Positions 6,692 through 7,376 of a stretch of DNA of 7,376 bases are shown piece after piece. The stretch is from assembly GCA_021741795.1 (NCBI GenBank), contig JAIOXC010000066.1, positions 1-7,376 on the forward strand. Reading direction: 5' to 3'. Under the pieces are notes generated by a model, which was given only the letters and a program-made list of their open reading frames with translations, made no database searches and had not been told where the DNA came from. Positions within the stretch are counted from its first letter, which is position 1; each line of letters starts with the position of its first letter. Made by a program: the position numbers and the translations under genes. The stretch comes from Ilumatobacteraceae bacterium (lineage in GTDB: Bacteria; Actinomycetota; Acidimicrobiia; Acidimicrobiales; Ilumatobacteraceae).

Positions 6692-7376
6692 GTGGCTGCT
6701 TCACCTTCCACTCCCACAAGCGCCTGGGGCGTCGGCCTTGCGACTATTGCTGCAGATGGGACCACCCTCGACACCTTCTTTCGTCACTTGGGTCTTGGAA
6801 ATGCCGTGCCTGCAGAAATGCCAACCGAAACTCGATCAACAACTGATGAGCGCCGCGGTGTTGCCATCGTGCCCGCTTCTCTCGTCATCGACACCCAGGC
6901 CGCGCCAACAAGCGCAACCGATGTCTACCTGCGCTTGCATCTGCTCTCGCACCGCATGGTCGAGCCTCGCACGATCAATCTCGACGGAGCATTCGGATTA
7001 CTCACCAACGTTGCATGGACATCAATTGGCCCTGTCGCTCTCGACACGCTCGAAGACGTTCGCTACAACCTGTTGCGCCAAGGTCAACACCTCGTTGTGC
7101 ACGGAGTCGACAAGTTTCCTCGCATGACCGACTATGTGGTTCCATCTGGAGTGCGCATTGCCGACGCCAGCCGCGTACGCCTCGGCGCGCACTTGGCCAG
7201 TGGCACCACAGTCATGCACGAAGGCTTTTGCAACTTCAACGCCGGCACACTCGGCGCTTCGATGGTTGAGGGTCGCATTTCTGCAGGAGTTGTTGTGGGC
7301 GACGGATCCGACATCGGTGGTGGCGCATCCATTATGGGCACGCTCTCTGGTGGCGGCAAAGAAATGGTGACCGTTG
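6692..7376 (+). CDS. dapD: 2,3,4,5-tetrahydropyridine-2,6-dicarboxylate N-succinyltransferase, 3' end outside window
   Basis: The frame from GTG 6692 stays open to the window end (228 codons), so the C-terminus is missing. DapD succinylates tetrahydrodipicolinate using succinyl-CoA in the cytoplasmic succinylase route to meso-diaminopimelate and lysine, feeding peptidoglycan and protein synthesis. The protein matches the actinobacterial DapD type: DVYLRLHLLSHRMVEP (residues 77-92), NLDGAFGLLTNVAWTSIGP (96-114), VDKFPRMTDYVVPSGVRIAD (139-158), then left-handed beta-helix repeats with RLGAHLASGTTVMHEGF (163-179), NFNAGTLG (181-188), MVEGRISAGVVVGDGSDIGG (191-210) and GASIMGTLSGGG (211-222). GTG 6692 is preferred because it gives the family N-terminus (AWGVGLATI), follows the lysS stop by 2 bp and has GAGG upstream. 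The shorter overlapping open frames in this region show no family similarity. Confidence 0.93.
   Translation, partial: MAASPSTPTSAWGVGLATIAADGTTLDTFFRHLGLGNAVPAEMPTETRSTTDERRGVAIVPASLVIDTQAAPTSATDVYLRLHLLSHRMVEPRTINLDGAFGLLTNVAWTSIGPVALDTLEDVRYNLLRQGQHLVVHGVDKFPRMTDYVVPSGVRIADASRVRLGAHLASGTTVMHEGFCNFNAGTLGASMVEGRISAGVVVGDGSDIGGGASIMGTLSGGGKEMVTV

Noticed and set aside
6738..7370. Several open frames of 78-129 codons overlapping the right end
   Set aside because: The frame from GTG 6692 encodes clear DapD sequence throughout; the others overlap it in different frames and look like no known family.
1..7376. Search for CRISPR arrays, transposon ends, tRNA genes, phage or defence systems
   Set aside because: No spaced direct repeats, terminal inverted repeats, transposase motifs, tRNA-like folds or defence proteins were recognised. 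All the space is filled by housekeeping genes.

Overview
The window is a stretch of ordinary bacterial chromosome with intermediate GC. It most likely comes from an actinobacterium, perhaps an aquatic Acidimicrobiia-type lineage. That placement is inferred from protein family types: an actinobacterial-type DapD, a fused biotin carboxylase/BCCP alpha subunit like mycobacterial AccA3, an LCP cell-wall ligase with the actinobacterial-style cysteine pair, and an F420-type luciferase-like oxidoreductase. The starts lack Shine-Dalgarno sequences and sit right behind -10-like hexamers, which also fits an actinobacterium. No rRNA, tRNA, CRISPR array, insertion sequence or phage gene was seen.

Layout, left to right. 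The 3' part of an EAL-domain gene (+) enters from the left edge. It is followed after 15 bp by a luciferase-like oxidoreductase gene (+). That gene meets an LCP-family gene (-) tail to tail with no base between the two stop codons. Upstream of the LCP gene, on the same strand, is birA (biotin-protein ligase). birA is divergent from a biotin carboxylase/BCCP fusion gene (+), with only 19 bp between their start codons. lysS (lysyl-tRNA synthetase, +) follows, and then dapD (+), which starts 2 bp after the lysS stop and runs off the right edge. Coding density is very high: no intergenic gap exceeds about 60 bp, so no stretch over 300 bases lacks a gene.

How the genes relate. birA and the carboxylase form an enzyme/substrate pair, because BirA should biotinylate the AMKM lysine near the carboxylase C-terminus. 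lysS and dapD link use of lysine in translation with its synthesis, and with diaminopimelate for peptidoglycan. The LCP protein also acts in the cell envelope. The EAL and oxidoreductase genes have no obvious link to the rest.

I see no undescribed system here. The observations most worth checking are a window-wide pattern suggesting leaderless transcripts, back-to-back overlapping -10 elements between birA and the carboxylase gene, an EAL domain altered in one normally conserved active-site segment, and the zero-gap convergent gene pair with competing hairpins at the junction.
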